64,000 nt of DNA from CAVRRZ01 sp963723745 (GCA_963723745.1 CAVRRZ010000001.1:496001-560000), one strand, 5' to 3'; counted from the first letter of the stretch, positions 34,936 to 45,613 are shown. Made by a program: numbers and translations. The notes: a model not told the origin generated them from the sequence alone.

Positions 34936-34950
34936 TTCCACATGATGGAA
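34936..34950. promoter_or_regulatory. Candidate IclR operator downstream of the malate synthase promoter
   Basis: TTCCACATGATGGAA is an inverted repeat (TTCCA, five bases, TGGAA). It starts 23 bases after the proposed -10 and matches the site at 30395-30409 at 12 of 15 positions. Confidence 0.6.
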
Positions 34951-35055
34951 AGTCACGAGATTCGCTCGACCGAGCTCCCGACGCGCGCTCCGGCGCGCTG
35001 TGCGGTAGACCACAGACTAGCGACGAGACGTCGCAGGACGACCCCGAGGAGAGAC

Positions 35056-36660
35056 ATGGCCACCCACGTGGACGGCGTCGAGGTCACCGGCGCACCGGTC
35101 GACCGGGCCGACGAGGTACTGACCCCCGAGGCCCTCGAACTGGTCGCCAAGCTCAACCGCGAGCTGGGCGGACGTCGCAAGGAGCTGCTCGCCAAGCGTC
35201 GCGAGCGGGTCGCGGCCCTGGCCGCCGGCGGCACCCTGGACTTCCTGGCCGAGACCGCCGCGATCCGCGAGGACGACTCGTGGCAGGTGGCTCCCCCGGC
35301 TCCCGGCCTGGAGGACCGCCGCGTCGAGATGACCGGCCCGACCGAGCGCAAGATGACCATCAACGCGCTCAACTCCGGTGCCAAGGTGTGGCTGGCCGAC
35401 CTCGAGGACGCCAACACCCCCGCGTGGGAGAACGTCGTCAACGGCCAGATCAACCTGAAGGACGCGCTGGACCGCACACTCACCTTCGAGAACCCGGACG
35501 GCAAGAAGTACGAGCTGCGCCCCGACGAGGAGCTCACGACCATCGTCGTCCGCCCCCGCGGCTGGCACCTGCCGGAGAAGCACATCCTCGTCGACGGCGA
35601 GGAGACCTCCGGCAGCCTCGTCGACTTCGGTCTCTACATGGCCAACAGCGCCCAGAAGCAGATCGACAAGGGCAAGGGGCCGTACTTCTACCTGCCCAAG
35701 ATGGAGAGCCACCTCGAGGCGCGGCTCTGGAACGACGCGTTCAACCTCGCCCAGGACCACCTCGGCATCCCCCGCGGCACCATCCGCGCCACCGTTCTGA
35801 TCGAGACCTACCCGGCCGCGTTCGAGATGGAGGAGATCCTCTACGAGCTCCGCGACCACTCGGCCGGGCTCAACGCCGGGCGCTGGGACTACATGTTCAG
35901 CGTCATCAAGACCTTCCGCACCCGCGGCGAGGACTTCCTGCTGCCCGACCGCAACTCCGTGACGATGACGGCACCGTTCATGCGGGCCTACACCGAGCTG
36001 CTCGTGCGCACCTGCCACAAGCGCGGCGCCCACGCGATCGGCGGCATGGCCGCCTTCATCCCGTCCAAGGACCCGGCGATCAACGAGCAGGCGTTCGCCA
36101 AGATCAAGGCCGACAAGGAGCGCGAGGCCGGCGACGGCTTCGACGGCTCCTGGGTGGCCCACCCGGGCATGGTGGAGATCTGCAAGGAGGTCTTCACCGC
36201 GGTGCTGGGCGACCGGCCGAACCAGATCGACAAGTTGCGCGAGGACGTGCACGTCACCGCCGCGCAGCTGCTCGACGTCAAGTCCACGCCGGGCGAGGTG
36301 ACCGAGGAGGGCCTGCGCAGCAACATCAGCGTCGGCATCCAGTACCTGGAGGCGTGGCTGCGCGGCAACGGCGCGGTCGGCATCAACAACCTGATGGAGG
36401 ACGCCGCCACGGCCGAGATCAGCCGCAGCCAGGTGTGGCAGTGGCTGAACAACGGCGTGACGCTCTCCAACGGCACGAAGGTCACCCGGGAGCTCGTCGA
36501 GCAGATCGTCGACGAGGAGATGGCCGCGATCGAGAAGTCCCGCGGCGAGGCGTTCGCCTCCGGCCGCTGGGACGAGGCCCGGTCGCTGTTCGTCGAGACG
36601 TCGCTGGCCGACGAGTACCCGGACTTCCTCACGCTGCCGGCCTACCAGCGGATGCCGTAG
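35056..36660 (+). CDS. aceB: Malate synthase A
   Basis: A 534-residue enzyme that condenses glyoxylate with acetyl-CoA to malate. The A-form landmarks are KVWLADLEDANTPAWEN, VVRPRGWHLPEKHI with the catalytic Arg, FYLPKMESHLEARLWN, IRATVLIETYPAAFEMEEILYELRDHSAGLNAGRWDYMFS-like segments and GSWVAHPGMVEICKEVF. AGGAGAG precedes the ATG at 35056. It heads the gene group followed by glcDEF, and is divergent from the IclR gene. Together these genes convert glycolate through glyoxylate to malate. Confidence 0.97.
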   Translation: MATHVDGVEVTGAPVDRADEVLTPEALELVAKLNRELGGRRKELLAKRRERVAALAAGGTLDFLAETAAIREDDSWQVAPPAPGLEDRRVEMTGPTERKMTINALNSGAKVWLADLEDANTPAWENVVNGQINLKDALDRTLTFENPDGKKYELRPDEELTTIVVRPRGWHLPEKHILVDGEETSGSLVDFGLYMANSAQKQIDKGKGPYFYLPKMESHLEARLWNDAFNLAQDHLGIPRGTIRATVLIETYPAAFEMEEILYELRDHSAGLNAGRWDYMFSVIKTFRTRGEDFLLPDRNSVTMTAPFMRAYTELLVRTCHKRGAHAIGGMAAFIPSKDPAINEQAFAKIKADKEREAGDGFDGSWVAHPGMVEICKEVFTAVLGDRPNQIDKLREDVHVTAAQLLDVKSTPGEVTEEGLRSNISVGIQYLEAWLRGNGAVGINNLMEDAATAEISRSQVWQWLNNGVTLSNGTKVTRELVEQIVDEEMAAIEKSRGEAFASGRWDEARSLFVETSLADEYPDFLTLPAYQRMP

Positions 36661-36671
36661 CCCGGGACGTC

Positions 36672-36697
36672 GCGGCACTCGTGGCGATGAGTGCCGC
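36672..36697. terminator. Hairpin between malate synthase and glcD
   Basis: GCGGCACTC (36672-36680) and GAGTGCCGC (36689-36697) pair perfectly with an 8-base loop in a 71-base gap. It may reduce read-through into glcDEF rather than isolate it. Confidence 0.6.
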
Positions 36698-36731
36698 TCG
36701 CGACCGACCCGCCGATCGGAAGGGCACTCCC

Positions 36732-38288
36732 ATGAGCGTCACCCATGGAACGCAGACGACGGCGGGGCCGGTGCCCGGCCCGGTCGCCCCGGAGGACACC
36801 GAGGCGACCGGCCGGGCCGGGTCGAATCCCGAGGCCATGGCGGCGGTGACCCGCGCGGCCCGCGCCGCGCTGCCGGAGGACGCCATCATCGACGACCACA
36901 TCCGGCTGCGCACCTACGAGTGCGACGGGCTGGCCCACTACCGGGTCACCCCGGCGCTGGTCGTCCTGCCGGAGAACGCCGAGCAGCTGGCCGCCGTCGT
37001 CCGCGCGTGCGCCGACAACGGCGTCCCGTTCGTGGCGCGGGGGTCGGGCACCGGCCTGTCCGGTGGCGCGCTCCCCCGCGCCGACGGCGTGCTGGTCGTC
37101 ACGGCCCGCATGCGTGCCATCCGCGAGATCCGGCGCGAGGACCAGCGCGCGCTCGTCGAGCCCGGCGTCATCAACCTCGACATCACCCGCGCGGCCACGC
37201 CGGCGGGCTACTACTTCGCCCCCGACCCGAGCAGCCAGCAGATCTGCTCGATCGGCGGCAACCTGGCCGAGAACTCCGGCGGCGCGCACTGCCTGAAGTA
37301 CGGGTTCACCGCCAACCACGTGCTCGGCGCGGAGTTCGTGACGCCCCAGGGCGAGATCGTCGAACTCGGCGGCCCGGCACCCGACGCCCCCGGCTACGAC
37401 CTGCTCGGCGCCGTGGTCGGCTCCGAGGGCACCCTCGGCATCGCCACGGCGGTCACCGTGAAGCTCACCCGGCTGCCCGAGGACGTGCGGACGCTGCTGG
37501 CCGGCTTCCGGACGACGGACGACGCGGGCGCGGCCACCTCGGCGATCATCGGCGCGGGCATCGTGCCGGCCGCGATCGAGATGATGGACGCCCTCGCCAT
37601 CGAGGCCGCCGAGGCCGCGACGCACTGCGGCTACCCCGAGGGCGCCGGCGCCGTGCTGGTCATCGAACTCGACGGCGCGGAGGTCGAGGTGGAGCACGAG
37701 TTGGCCCAGGTGCAGCGGATGTGCCGCGAGAACGGCGCGTTCGAGGAGCGGCTGGCCACCGACCCCGCCGAGCGCGCGCTGATCTGGAAGGGCCGCAAGT
37801 CCGCCTTCGCCGCGGTGGGCCGGATCAGCCCCGACTACATCGTCCAGGACGGCGTCATCCCCCGGACGGCGCTGCCCGAGGTGCTGCGCGCGATCGACGA
37901 GCTGTCGTCGTCCTCCGGCGTCCGGGTGGCCAACGTCTTCCACGCCGGCGACGGCAACCTGCATCCCCTCGTGCTCTTCGACGACGCGGTCGAGGGCGCC
38001 GGCGAGGCCGCGGAGAAGGTCAGCGGCGCGATCCTCGACCTCTGCATCTCCAACGGCGGCTCCATCACCGGCGAGCACGGCGTCGGCATCGACAAGGCCG
38101 CCTACATGCCCAAGATGTTCACCGACGACGACCTGGACACGATGCAACTGGTGCGCTGCGCCTTCGACCCGGCGGGCGTGGCCAACCCGGGCAAGGTCTT
38201 CCCGACCCCGCGGCTGTGTGGCGAGATACCCGGCAAGCGCAAGGGTGCGCACCCGCTGGTCGAGGCCGGCGTGGCGGAGGCCTTCTGA
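36732..38288 (+). CDS. glcD: Glycolate oxidase, FAD subunit
   Basis: A 518-residue FAD-linked oxidase. PCMH FAD domain: VPFVARGSGTGLSGGALPRADGVLV, PDPSSQQICSIGGNLAENSGGAHCLKYG; oxidase C-domain: FHAGDGNLHPLVLFD, GSITGEHGVGIDKAAYMPKMF and FDPAGVANPGKVFPTPRLCGE. It oxidises glycolate to glyoxylate together with GlcE and GlcF. ATG at 36732. The stop overlaps the glcE start (TGATG at 38286-38290). Confidence 0.96.
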   Translation: MSVTHGTQTTAGPVPGPVAPEDTEATGRAGSNPEAMAAVTRAARAALPEDAIIDDHIRLRTYECDGLAHYRVTPALVVLPENAEQLAAVVRACADNGVPFVARGSGTGLSGGALPRADGVLVVTARMRAIREIRREDQRALVEPGVINLDITRAATPAGYYFAPDPSSQQICSIGGNLAENSGGAHCLKYGFTANHVLGAEFVTPQGEIVELGGPAPDAPGYDLLGAVVGSEGTLGIATAVTVKLTRLPEDVRTLLAGFRTTDDAGAATSAIIGAGIVPAAIEMMDALAIEAAEAATHCGYPEGAGAVLVIELDGAEVEVEHELAQVQRMCRENGAFEERLATDPAERALIWKGRKSAFAAVGRISPDYIVQDGVIPRTALPEVLRAIDELSSSSGVRVANVFHAGDGNLHPLVLFDDAVEGAGEAAEKVSGAILDLCISNGGSITGEHGVGIDKAAYMPKMFTDDDLDTMQLVRCAFDPAGVANPGKVFPTPRLCGEIPGKRKGAHPLVEAGVAEAF

Positions 38289-39544
38289 TGTCGGCACCTT
38301 CCCTCGACCTCACCAAGGCCCGCACCGCGCTGGACGCCGCCTGCGACGACGTGCGCGAGGCCGGTCCGGACGACGCCGTCGACGGCGTCTCCCCCACGCT
38401 CGTCGCCCGCCCTTCGTCCACCGACGAGGTGGCCGAGGTGCTGCGCGCCGCCGCGGACGCGGGGTTGACCGTCGTCCCGCGCGGCAACGGCACCAAGACG
38501 ACCTGGGGGCTGCCCCCGGAGCGGGCCGACCTGGTCGTCGACCTGAGCCGGATGTCGGCGGTCCTCGACCACGCCGCCGGAGACCTGATCGTCCGGGCCC
38601 AGGCCGGTGCCCCGCTGTCCGCCGTCCAGGAGACCGTGGCCGGGGCCGGCCAGCGGCTGGCCCTCGACGACCCGCTCGGCGGGGCCTCGGTCGGCGGTGC
38701 GCTGGCGACCAACCTCAGCGGCCCGCGCCGGATGGCGTTCGGCTCGGCGCGCGACCTGCTGATCGGCGTGACGGTCGTGCGTGCCGACGGGGTGGTGGCC
38801 AAGGCCGGCGGCCGGGTGGTCAAGAACGTGGCCGGCTACGACCTCGGCAAGCTGATGATCGGCTCGTTCGGAACCCTGGCGGTCATCACCGAGTCCTTCT
38901 TCCGGCTGCACCCGCTCCCGGTTGCCCGCCGGCTGGTGACCGCCCGGTTCGACCGGCCGGAGGAGGCCCAGCGGATGGCCCAGGCCGTGCTGCACGCGCA
39001 GGTCGTGCCCGCCGCACTCGAAATCGAGGCGGGCGCGGACGGCGGCACCATGAGCGTGCTCCTCGAGGGCATCGAGGCCGGTGTCACCGGCCGGGAGCGG
39101 ACGGCGCTGGGTCTGCTCGGTGCCGGCGGCGAGGCCTCCGACGTCGCCGACGGGTGGGGCGCGTTCCCGTGGACCGCGGGCGAGGTCGCCCTGAAGCTGA
39201 CCTTCGCGCTGTCCGGGCTGGCCCGCGTGCTCGCGGCGGCCCGGGCCGCGGCCGACTCGACCGGCCTGGACCTGCGACTGCGCGGCTCGGCCGGCGCCGG
39301 GGTCGCCTACGGCGCCCTGCCCGCCGACGCCGACCCGGCCGCGGTGGCCCGGCTGGTGCAGCAGGTGCGCGCCGCGTCCGTCGAGGTCGGGGGGTCGCTG
39401 GTGGTGGTCGACGGGCCGCCGGCGGTCAAGGAGGCCGTCGACGTCTGGGGTCCGGTGCCGGCGCTGGACCTCATGCGCCGCGTGAAGGAGCAGTTCGACC
39501 CGGAGCGCCGCCTGGCGCCCGGACGGTTCGTGGGTGGGCTGTGA
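38288..39544 (+). CDS. glcE: Glycolate oxidase, FAD-binding subunit GlcE
   Basis: A 418-residue protein with only a PCMH FAD domain (VVPRGNGTKTTWGLPPERADLVVDLSRM, ALDDPLGGASVGGALATNLSGPRRMAFGSARD) and a divergent C-terminal part, as in GlcE. RVVKNVAGYDLGKLMIGSFG is the typical FAD-stacking segment. The start ATG overlaps the glcD stop by one base; 27 bases separate it from glcF. It is a non-catalytic or accessory subunit in characterised complexes. Confidence 0.94.
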   Translation: MSAPSLDLTKARTALDAACDDVREAGPDDAVDGVSPTLVARPSSTDEVAEVLRAAADAGLTVVPRGNGTKTTWGLPPERADLVVDLSRMSAVLDHAAGDLIVRAQAGAPLSAVQETVAGAGQRLALDDPLGGASVGGALATNLSGPRRMAFGSARDLLIGVTVVRADGVVAKAGGRVVKNVAGYDLGKLMIGSFGTLAVITESFFRLHPLPVARRLVTARFDRPEEAQRMAQAVLHAQVVPAALEIEAGADGGTMSVLLEGIEAGVTGRERTALGLLGAGGEASDVADGWGAFPWTAGEVALKLTFALSGLARVLAAARAAADSTGLDLRLRGSAGAGVAYGALPADADPAAVARLVQQVRAASVEVGGSLVVVDGPPAVKEAVDVWGPVPALDLMRRVKEQFDPERRLAPGRFVGGL

Positions 39545-39571
39545 GCAGCCGGTACGTGGGGGGTATCTGAG

Positions 39572-40924
39572 ATGACCAGCTCGACCGAGCGTGCCAACAC
39601 TCCGGCCGAGACGACGGTGCCCGCTCCCGGCGGCGCGTTCGACGACCACCGGCCGCCGTCCGCCGCCCTGATCGGCGACTGCGTGCACTGCGGCTTCTGC
39701 CTGCCCACCTGCCCCACGTACACGCTGTGGGGCGAGGAGATGGACTCCCCGCGCGGGCGCATCTACCTGATGAAGTCGGGGCTCGAGGGCGAGCCGATGA
39801 CCGACTCGATGGTGCAGCACTACGACGCCTGCCTGGGCTGCATGGCGTGCGTGACGGCCTGCCCGTCCGGCGTCCAGTACGACGCCCTGATCGAGGCGAC
39901 GCGGGCGCAGGTCGAGCGCAACCACCGCCGTGACCCGCACGACCGGGCGCTCCGCGCGGCGATCTTCGCGCTCTTCCCCCACAAGAAGCGGCTGCGGGCG
40001 ATGCGGGGGCCGCTGCGGGCGTTCCAGGCGACCGGCCTGCAGAAGCTGGTCGAGCGCAGCGGTGTGCTCGAGAAGATCTCGCCGAAGCTCGCGACCATGG
40101 CCGGCCTCGCGCCGCGGCTGGCCAAGCCGGAGCGGCTGCCCGAGCGGATTCCCGCACAGGGCACCCGCCGCGCCGTCGTCGGGCTGCTCACCGGGTGCGT
40201 GCAGGGCGAGTTCTTCCCGCAGGTCAACGCGGCGACCGCCCGCGTGCTGTCGGCCGAGGGCTGCGACGTCGTCGTCCCGAAGAGCCAGGGCTGCTGCGGT
40301 GCGCTCTCGGTGCACAACGGCCGGGAGGAGGAGGCGCAGCGCTACGCGCGGCGCCTGATCGACACCTTCGAGGCCACCGGCGTGGACACCGTCGTCGTCA
40401 ACGCGGCCGGCTGCGGGTCGAGCATGAAGGAGTACGCGACCCTGCTCGAGGAGGACCCGGACTACGCGGAGCGGGCGAAGCAGTTCGCCGGGAGGACCCG
40501 CGACATCGCCGAGTTCCTGGTCGAGCTGGGGCCGGTGGCGACGCGGCACCCGCTGGAGGTGAGCGCGGCGTACCACGACGCCTGCCACCTCGGCCACGCC
40601 CAGGGCATCCGGGTGCAGCCGCGCGAGCTGCTGCGCGGCATCCCCGGCCTCGAGGTCCGCGAGATCCCGGAGGCGGAGCTGTGCTGCGGCTCTGCCGGGA
40701 TCTGGAACATCCTCAACCCCGAGCCCGCCCGCGAGCTCGGCGACCGCAAGGCCCACAACATCGGCTCGACGGGCGCCGCGCTGCTGGTGACGGCGAACCC
40801 CGGGTGCCTGATGCAGGTCGCCTCGTCGCTGCAGCGGCAGGGCGTCGACATCGGGATGGCGCACACCGTCGAGGTGCTCGACGCCTCGATCCGCGGGCTG
40901 CCGGCGTCGGCGCTGCGCTCCTGA
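39572..40924 (+). CDS. glcF: Glycolate oxidase, iron-sulfur subunit
   Basis: A 450-residue Fe-S protein. Two 4Fe-4S motifs: CVHCGFCLPTCP and CLGCMACVTACP near residues 37-48 and 87-98. Two CCG-type domains follow (KSQGCCGALSVHNG, AYHDACHLGHAQGIR, AELCCGSAGIWN). It passes electrons from GlcDE to the quinone pool. Last gene before the second palindrome, and convergent with hspR. Confidence 0.95.
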   Translation: MTSSTERANTPAETTVPAPGGAFDDHRPPSAALIGDCVHCGFCLPTCPTYTLWGEEMDSPRGRIYLMKSGLEGEPMTDSMVQHYDACLGCMACVTACPSGVQYDALIEATRAQVERNHRRDPHDRALRAAIFALFPHKKRLRAMRGPLRAFQATGLQKLVERSGVLEKISPKLATMAGLAPRLAKPERLPERIPAQGTRRAVVGLLTGCVQGEFFPQVNAATARVLSAEGCDVVVPKSQGCCGALSVHNGREEEAQRYARRLIDTFEATGVDTVVVNAAGCGSSMKEYATLLEEDPDYAERAKQFAGRTRDIAEFLVELGPVATRHPLEVSAAYHDACHLGHAQGIRVQPRELLRGIPGLEVREIPEAELCCGSAGIWNILNPEPARELGDRKAHNIGSTGAALLVTANPGCLMQVASSLQRQGVDIGMAHTVEVLDASIRGLPASALRS

Positions 40925-40929
40925 CCCGG

Positions 40930-40987
40930 CGAGATCTGCACACTCGTACGCTTCCCGGCCTCGATGCGTACGAGTGTGCAGATCTCG
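40930..40987. repeat. Long palindrome, copy 2 (between convergent glcF and hspR)
   Basis: A perfect 22-base arm (40930-40951, starting CGAGATCTGCACACTCGT and ending ACGC) is followed by 14 bases and its exact reverse complement (40966-40987). The first 18 bases are identical to the arm at 32019-32036. Between stop codons at 40924 (+) and 40995 (-) it would work as a bidirectional terminator. Confidence 0.9.
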
Positions 40988-40994
40988 TCCGTGA

Positions 40995-41444
40995 TCAGCG
41001 AGGTTGGGGGCGCCAGATCACCAGGGCGCTGGTGCTCGGCCGCATCGGCACGAGGTCGCCTCGGTAGCCCCCGTGCATCGCCGCCTGGACCGTGGTCTCG
41101 GCGGCGATGCGACGCCGCTCGGCGTCCTCGAGCTCGCCGAGCAGCTCGTGCACACGGGCCTGCAGCGCCTCGACCTGCGACTCGAGCTCGATGATCCGCT
41201 TGATGCCGGCGAGGTTGACGCCGTCCTCCTGGGACAGCCGCTGCACCTCACGGAGCAGCGCCACGTCGCGGGGGCTGTAGCGCCGCCCCCCGCCGCTGGT
41301 GCGGCCGGGGCGGACCAGACCCAGCCGGTCGTACTGCCGCAGGGTCTGGGCGTGCATGCCGGCGAGCTCGGCCGCCACCGAGATGACGAAGACCGGTGCG
41401 TCGTCGGGCAGCGGCGCGGCGGCGTCCGGCGGGGCCGAGGTCAT
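40995..41444 (-). CDS. hspR: Heat-shock repressor HspR (MerR family)
   Basis: A 149-residue MerR-type repressor. Helix-turn-helix: PVFVISVAAELAGMHAQTLRQYDRLGLVRPGRTSGGGRRYSPRDVALLREVQRLSQEDGVNLAGIKRII-like, then a heptad-rich coiled coil (ELESQVEALQARVHELLGELEDAERRR) for dimerisation. The start ATG overlaps the dnaJ stop by four bases (ATGA). It is the last gene of dnaK-grpE-dnaJ-hspR. HAIR sites occur in front of dnaK (45439-45459) and clpB (24111-24131), so one autoregulatory loop controls the operon and clpB. Confidence 0.95.
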   Translation of the reverse strand: MTSAPPDAAAPLPDDAPVFVISVAAELAGMHAQTLRQYDRLGLVRPGRTSGGGRRYSPRDVALLREVQRLSQEDGVNLAGIKRIIELESQVEALQARVHELLGELEDAERRRIAAETTVQAAMHGGYRGDLVPMRPSTSALVIWRPQPR

Positions 41445-42658
41445 CGCTCGCTCCCGGCTCGGACGGCGGCCGTGATCTGCGGCCGAGGGTCCTCGTCCAT
41501 CTCCACCGCCAGCTTCTCCAGCAGCTCCCGCTGCTCGGGGGTGAGCCGCACCGGAACGGCCACCTCGAGCGTCACCAGCAGGTCTCCGGAGCGCCCCTTG
41601 CCGGGCACCCCCCGGCCACGCACGCGCAGCGTCCGGCCGCTGGCGGTGCCCGCCGGCACCTTGAGCGACACGCTGCCGTCGAGGGTCGGCACGGTCAGCG
41701 TCGTTCCGAGTGCTGCCTCGACGAAGGTGATCGGCACCGTCAGGGTCAGGTCGTCGCCCTTGCGGCCGAACAGCTCGTGCTCGGACACGTGGACGACGAC
41801 GAACAGGTCGCCGGCCGGGCCACCGCGCCGTCCGGGGGCGCCCTTGCCGGCCAGCCGGATGCGCTGGCCGTCCTTGACCCCCGCGGGGATCCGCACGGTG
41901 ATGGTGCGGGTCTGGGTGGTGATGCCGTTGCCGCCGCACGTCGGGCACGGGTCGTCGACGACCTGGCCGGTCCCGCGGCAGTTGCGGCACGGCTCGGAGA
42001 ACGCGAAGGCGCCCTGGCTGCGGCTGGTCACCCCGGCGCCCTGGCAGACCGGGCAGGTGTGCGGGCTGGTGCCCGGCTTCGCCCCGCTGCCGGTACAGGT
42101 CTGGCAGGTGCCGGGGCTCTGCATGCGCAGGGGCACCGTGACGCCGAGGACGGCCTCCTCGAAGGAGAGGGTCGCCTCGGTCTCGACGTCCTGACCGCGC
42201 GCCGGCCCGGCCGCCGTGCCGCGGCCGCGCGGCGCACCGGCACCGCCCCCGAACAGCCCGCCCAGGATGTCGCCGAGGCCACCGGCACCGCGGGCACCGG
42301 TCGTCCCGCCCGCAGCGCCGAACAGGTCACCGAGGTCGAACGGCTGGCCGGTGCCGCCGCCCGGGAACCCACCGCCCGGGAAGCCGCCGCCGCCGGGGAA
42401 GCCGGCCCGGCCGGCCCCGGCCCCGAACAGCCGGCGCGCCTCGTCGTACTCCGTGCGCCGCTTGGCGTCCGACAGCACGTCGTAGGCCTCGGAGACCTCC
42501 TTGAACTTGTTCTCCGCCTCCGTGTTGCCCGGGTTCTTGTCCGGGTGCAGGTCGCGGGCCAGCTTGCGGTAGGCCTTCTTGATGGCTGCCGCGTCGGCGT
42601 CCTTGGGGACGCCGAGTGCGGCGTAGTAGTCCTTCTCGATGAAGTCGCGGGTGCTCAT
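41441..42658 (-). CDS. dnaJ: Chaperone DnaJ
   Basis: A 405-residue co-chaperone that stimulates the DnaK ATPase. J domain with the HPD motif (YYAALGVPKDADAAAIKKAYRKLARDLHPDKN-like), a Gly/Phe-rich linker to about residue 140, then four CxxCxGxG zinc motifs (CQTCTGSG, CPVCQGAG, CRNCRGTG, CPTCGGNG) and the C-terminal substrate-binding domain. ATG at 42658 is used; GGAG lies upstream, and the preceding GTG (42661) is an alternative. Its stop overlaps the hspR start. Confidence 0.97.
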   Translation of the reverse strand: MSTRDFIEKDYYAALGVPKDADAAAIKKAYRKLARDLHPDKNPGNTEAENKFKEVSEAYDVLSDAKRRTEYDEARRLFGAGAGRAGFPGGGGFPGGGFPGGGTGQPFDLGDLFGAAGGTTGARGAGGLGDILGGLFGGGAGAPRGRGTAAGPARGQDVETEATLSFEEAVLGVTVPLRMQSPGTCQTCTGSGAKPGTSPHTCPVCQGAGVTSRSQGAFAFSEPCRNCRGTGQVVDDPCPTCGGNGITTQTRTITVRIPAGVKDGQRIRLAGKGAPGRRGGPAGDLFVVVHVSEHELFGRKGDDLTLTVPITFVEAALGTTLTVPTLDGSVSLKVPAGTASGRTLRVRGRGVPGKGRSGDLLVTLEVAVPVRLTPEQRELLEKLAVEMDEDPRPQITAAVRAGSER

Positions 42659-42744
42659 CACAGCTCCGCTGGGGAACTCGAAGCCTGCGGCCGGTCCAAC
42701 AGACGCACCTTCGGTGGGGAACTCGAAGCCATCGGCTGCGTCAT
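42658..42744 (-). CDS. Possible 28-codon small ORF coupled between grpE and dnaJ
   Basis: An ATG at 42744 opens a 28-residue frame, MTQPMASSSPPKVRLLDRPQ then ASSSPAEL. AGGAAGGGGG lies 4-13 bases upstream, and the frame's TGA overlaps the dnaJ ATG (TGATG). The frame contains two copies of the 16-base direct repeat TGGGGAACTCGAAGCC (plus-strand 42670-42685 and 42715-42730), each coding ASSSP. The peptide is unlike any family known to me. It may be a leader that tunes dnaJ translation rather than a functional product. Confidence 0.45.
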   Translation of the reverse strand: MTQPMASSSPPKVRLLDRPQASSSPAEL

Positions 42745-42761
42745 TCCGCCCCCTTCCTGGG

Positions 42762-43498
42762 TCAGTCGGAGGCCGGGTCGGCCGTGGTGTCGGTGGCCGC
42801 GGGCTCGGCCGGGGCCGGCGCCTCCGGTTCGGTCACCGCAACCATCGCGTGCCGCAGGATCCGGTCGCCCCGGCGGAACCCCTGCCGCAGCACCGTGGTC
42901 GCGGTCGGCTCCGACACCTCGGCGGACGTCGAGTGCATGACCGCCTCGTGCAGCGACGGGTCGAACGGGTCGCCCGCCGCGCCGAACGTCTGGACCCCCA
43001 GACCGTCGAGCAGCCCGAGGATCCGGTCGGCGACCGACTTGAACCCGCCGGTCAGCTCCCCGTGGTCGCGGGCCCGCTCCAGGTCGTCGACGATCGGGAA
43101 CAGCTGCGCGGCGAACCGCTCCGCGGCCTGGTCGACCATCAGCTGCCGGTCGCGGTCGACCCGCCGGCGGTAGTTGGCGTACTCGGCGGTGACCCGCTGC
43201 AGGTCCTCGGTGCGCTCGGCCAGCTGGCGGGCCTGGTCGTCGATTCCGCCGTCCGCGCCCGCGCCGGCGCCGGCGTCCGGCGGGGACGCGGCGACGGGCT
43301 GGTCGGTCGGGCTCGTGTCCTGCTCGCTCATCTGCTCCCCTGGGGCTGCGGTGGTCGCATCGGCTCCCGGCGCACCGGGCGGGACGCCGGCCGGCTGCGT
43401 GCCGGCCGGCGTCCGCACCGCACCGGTCACCGGGTCGATGCGCCGCTTGTCGCGGATCACGACGCGCGGCGCATCCTCCTCCGGCTGGTGCTGCGGGC

Positions 43499-43502
<4 letters not shown>
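42762..43502 (-). CDS. grpE: Nucleotide exchange factor GrpE
   Basis: A 246-residue GrpE. The first 90 residues are disordered (Pro, Ala, Gly, acid-rich), then a long helical region (LAERTEDLQRVTAEYANYRRRVDRDR) and the beta-domain (FDPSLHEAVMHSTSAEVSEPTATTVLRQGFRRGDRILRHAMVAV-like). It exchanges ADP from DnaK. The GTG at 43502 overlaps the dnaK stop by four bases (GTGA). Confidence 0.96.
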
Positions 43503-45373
<1,871 letters not shown>

Positions 45374-45438
45374 GGAGGTGGCCTCTCTTCCGTGATGCGT
45401 TCTCGGTGGTGCTGGTCCCTGGGGGTGCCGAACGACGA

Positions 45439-45459
45439 CTTGCGTCGAGGTCGCTCAAC
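45439..45459. promoter_or_regulatory. HAIR operator upstream of dnaK
   Basis: CTTGCGT, seven bases, GCTCAAC: two deviations from CTTGAGT-N7-ACTCAAG in 14 arm positions are at arm ends. It lies just downstream of the proposed -10 box (TAGGGT on the minus strand, 45475-45470), where HspR binding would block transcription. Confidence 0.75.
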
Positions 45460-45541
45460 TTTCCTGCCCACCCTAACGGCACGTCGTCCGCCGATGTTCC
45501 CGGGTGCGGGTTCACGGCTCGCCTGATCGGGTCGCGGCGTG

Positions 45542-45613
45542 GACGAGAGCCGCGACACCGGGCCGGGAACCGCCGCAGACCGCGGCCCCGGTCCCCCTAC
45601 CGCGGCCCTCGTC
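45542..45613. repeat. 72-bp palindromic repeat, upstream copy (A)
   Basis: Outer arms GACGAGAGCCGCG (45542-45554) and CGCGGCCCTCGTC (45601-45613) pair with one mismatch. It is ungapped-homologous to copy B at 46672-46743: 58 of the first 70 positions agree by my count. It ends 64 bases upstream of the nuclease GTG. The rest of the dnaK/nuclease spacer (45374-45677) holds the HAIR site and nothing else that I recognise. Confidence 0.88.
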
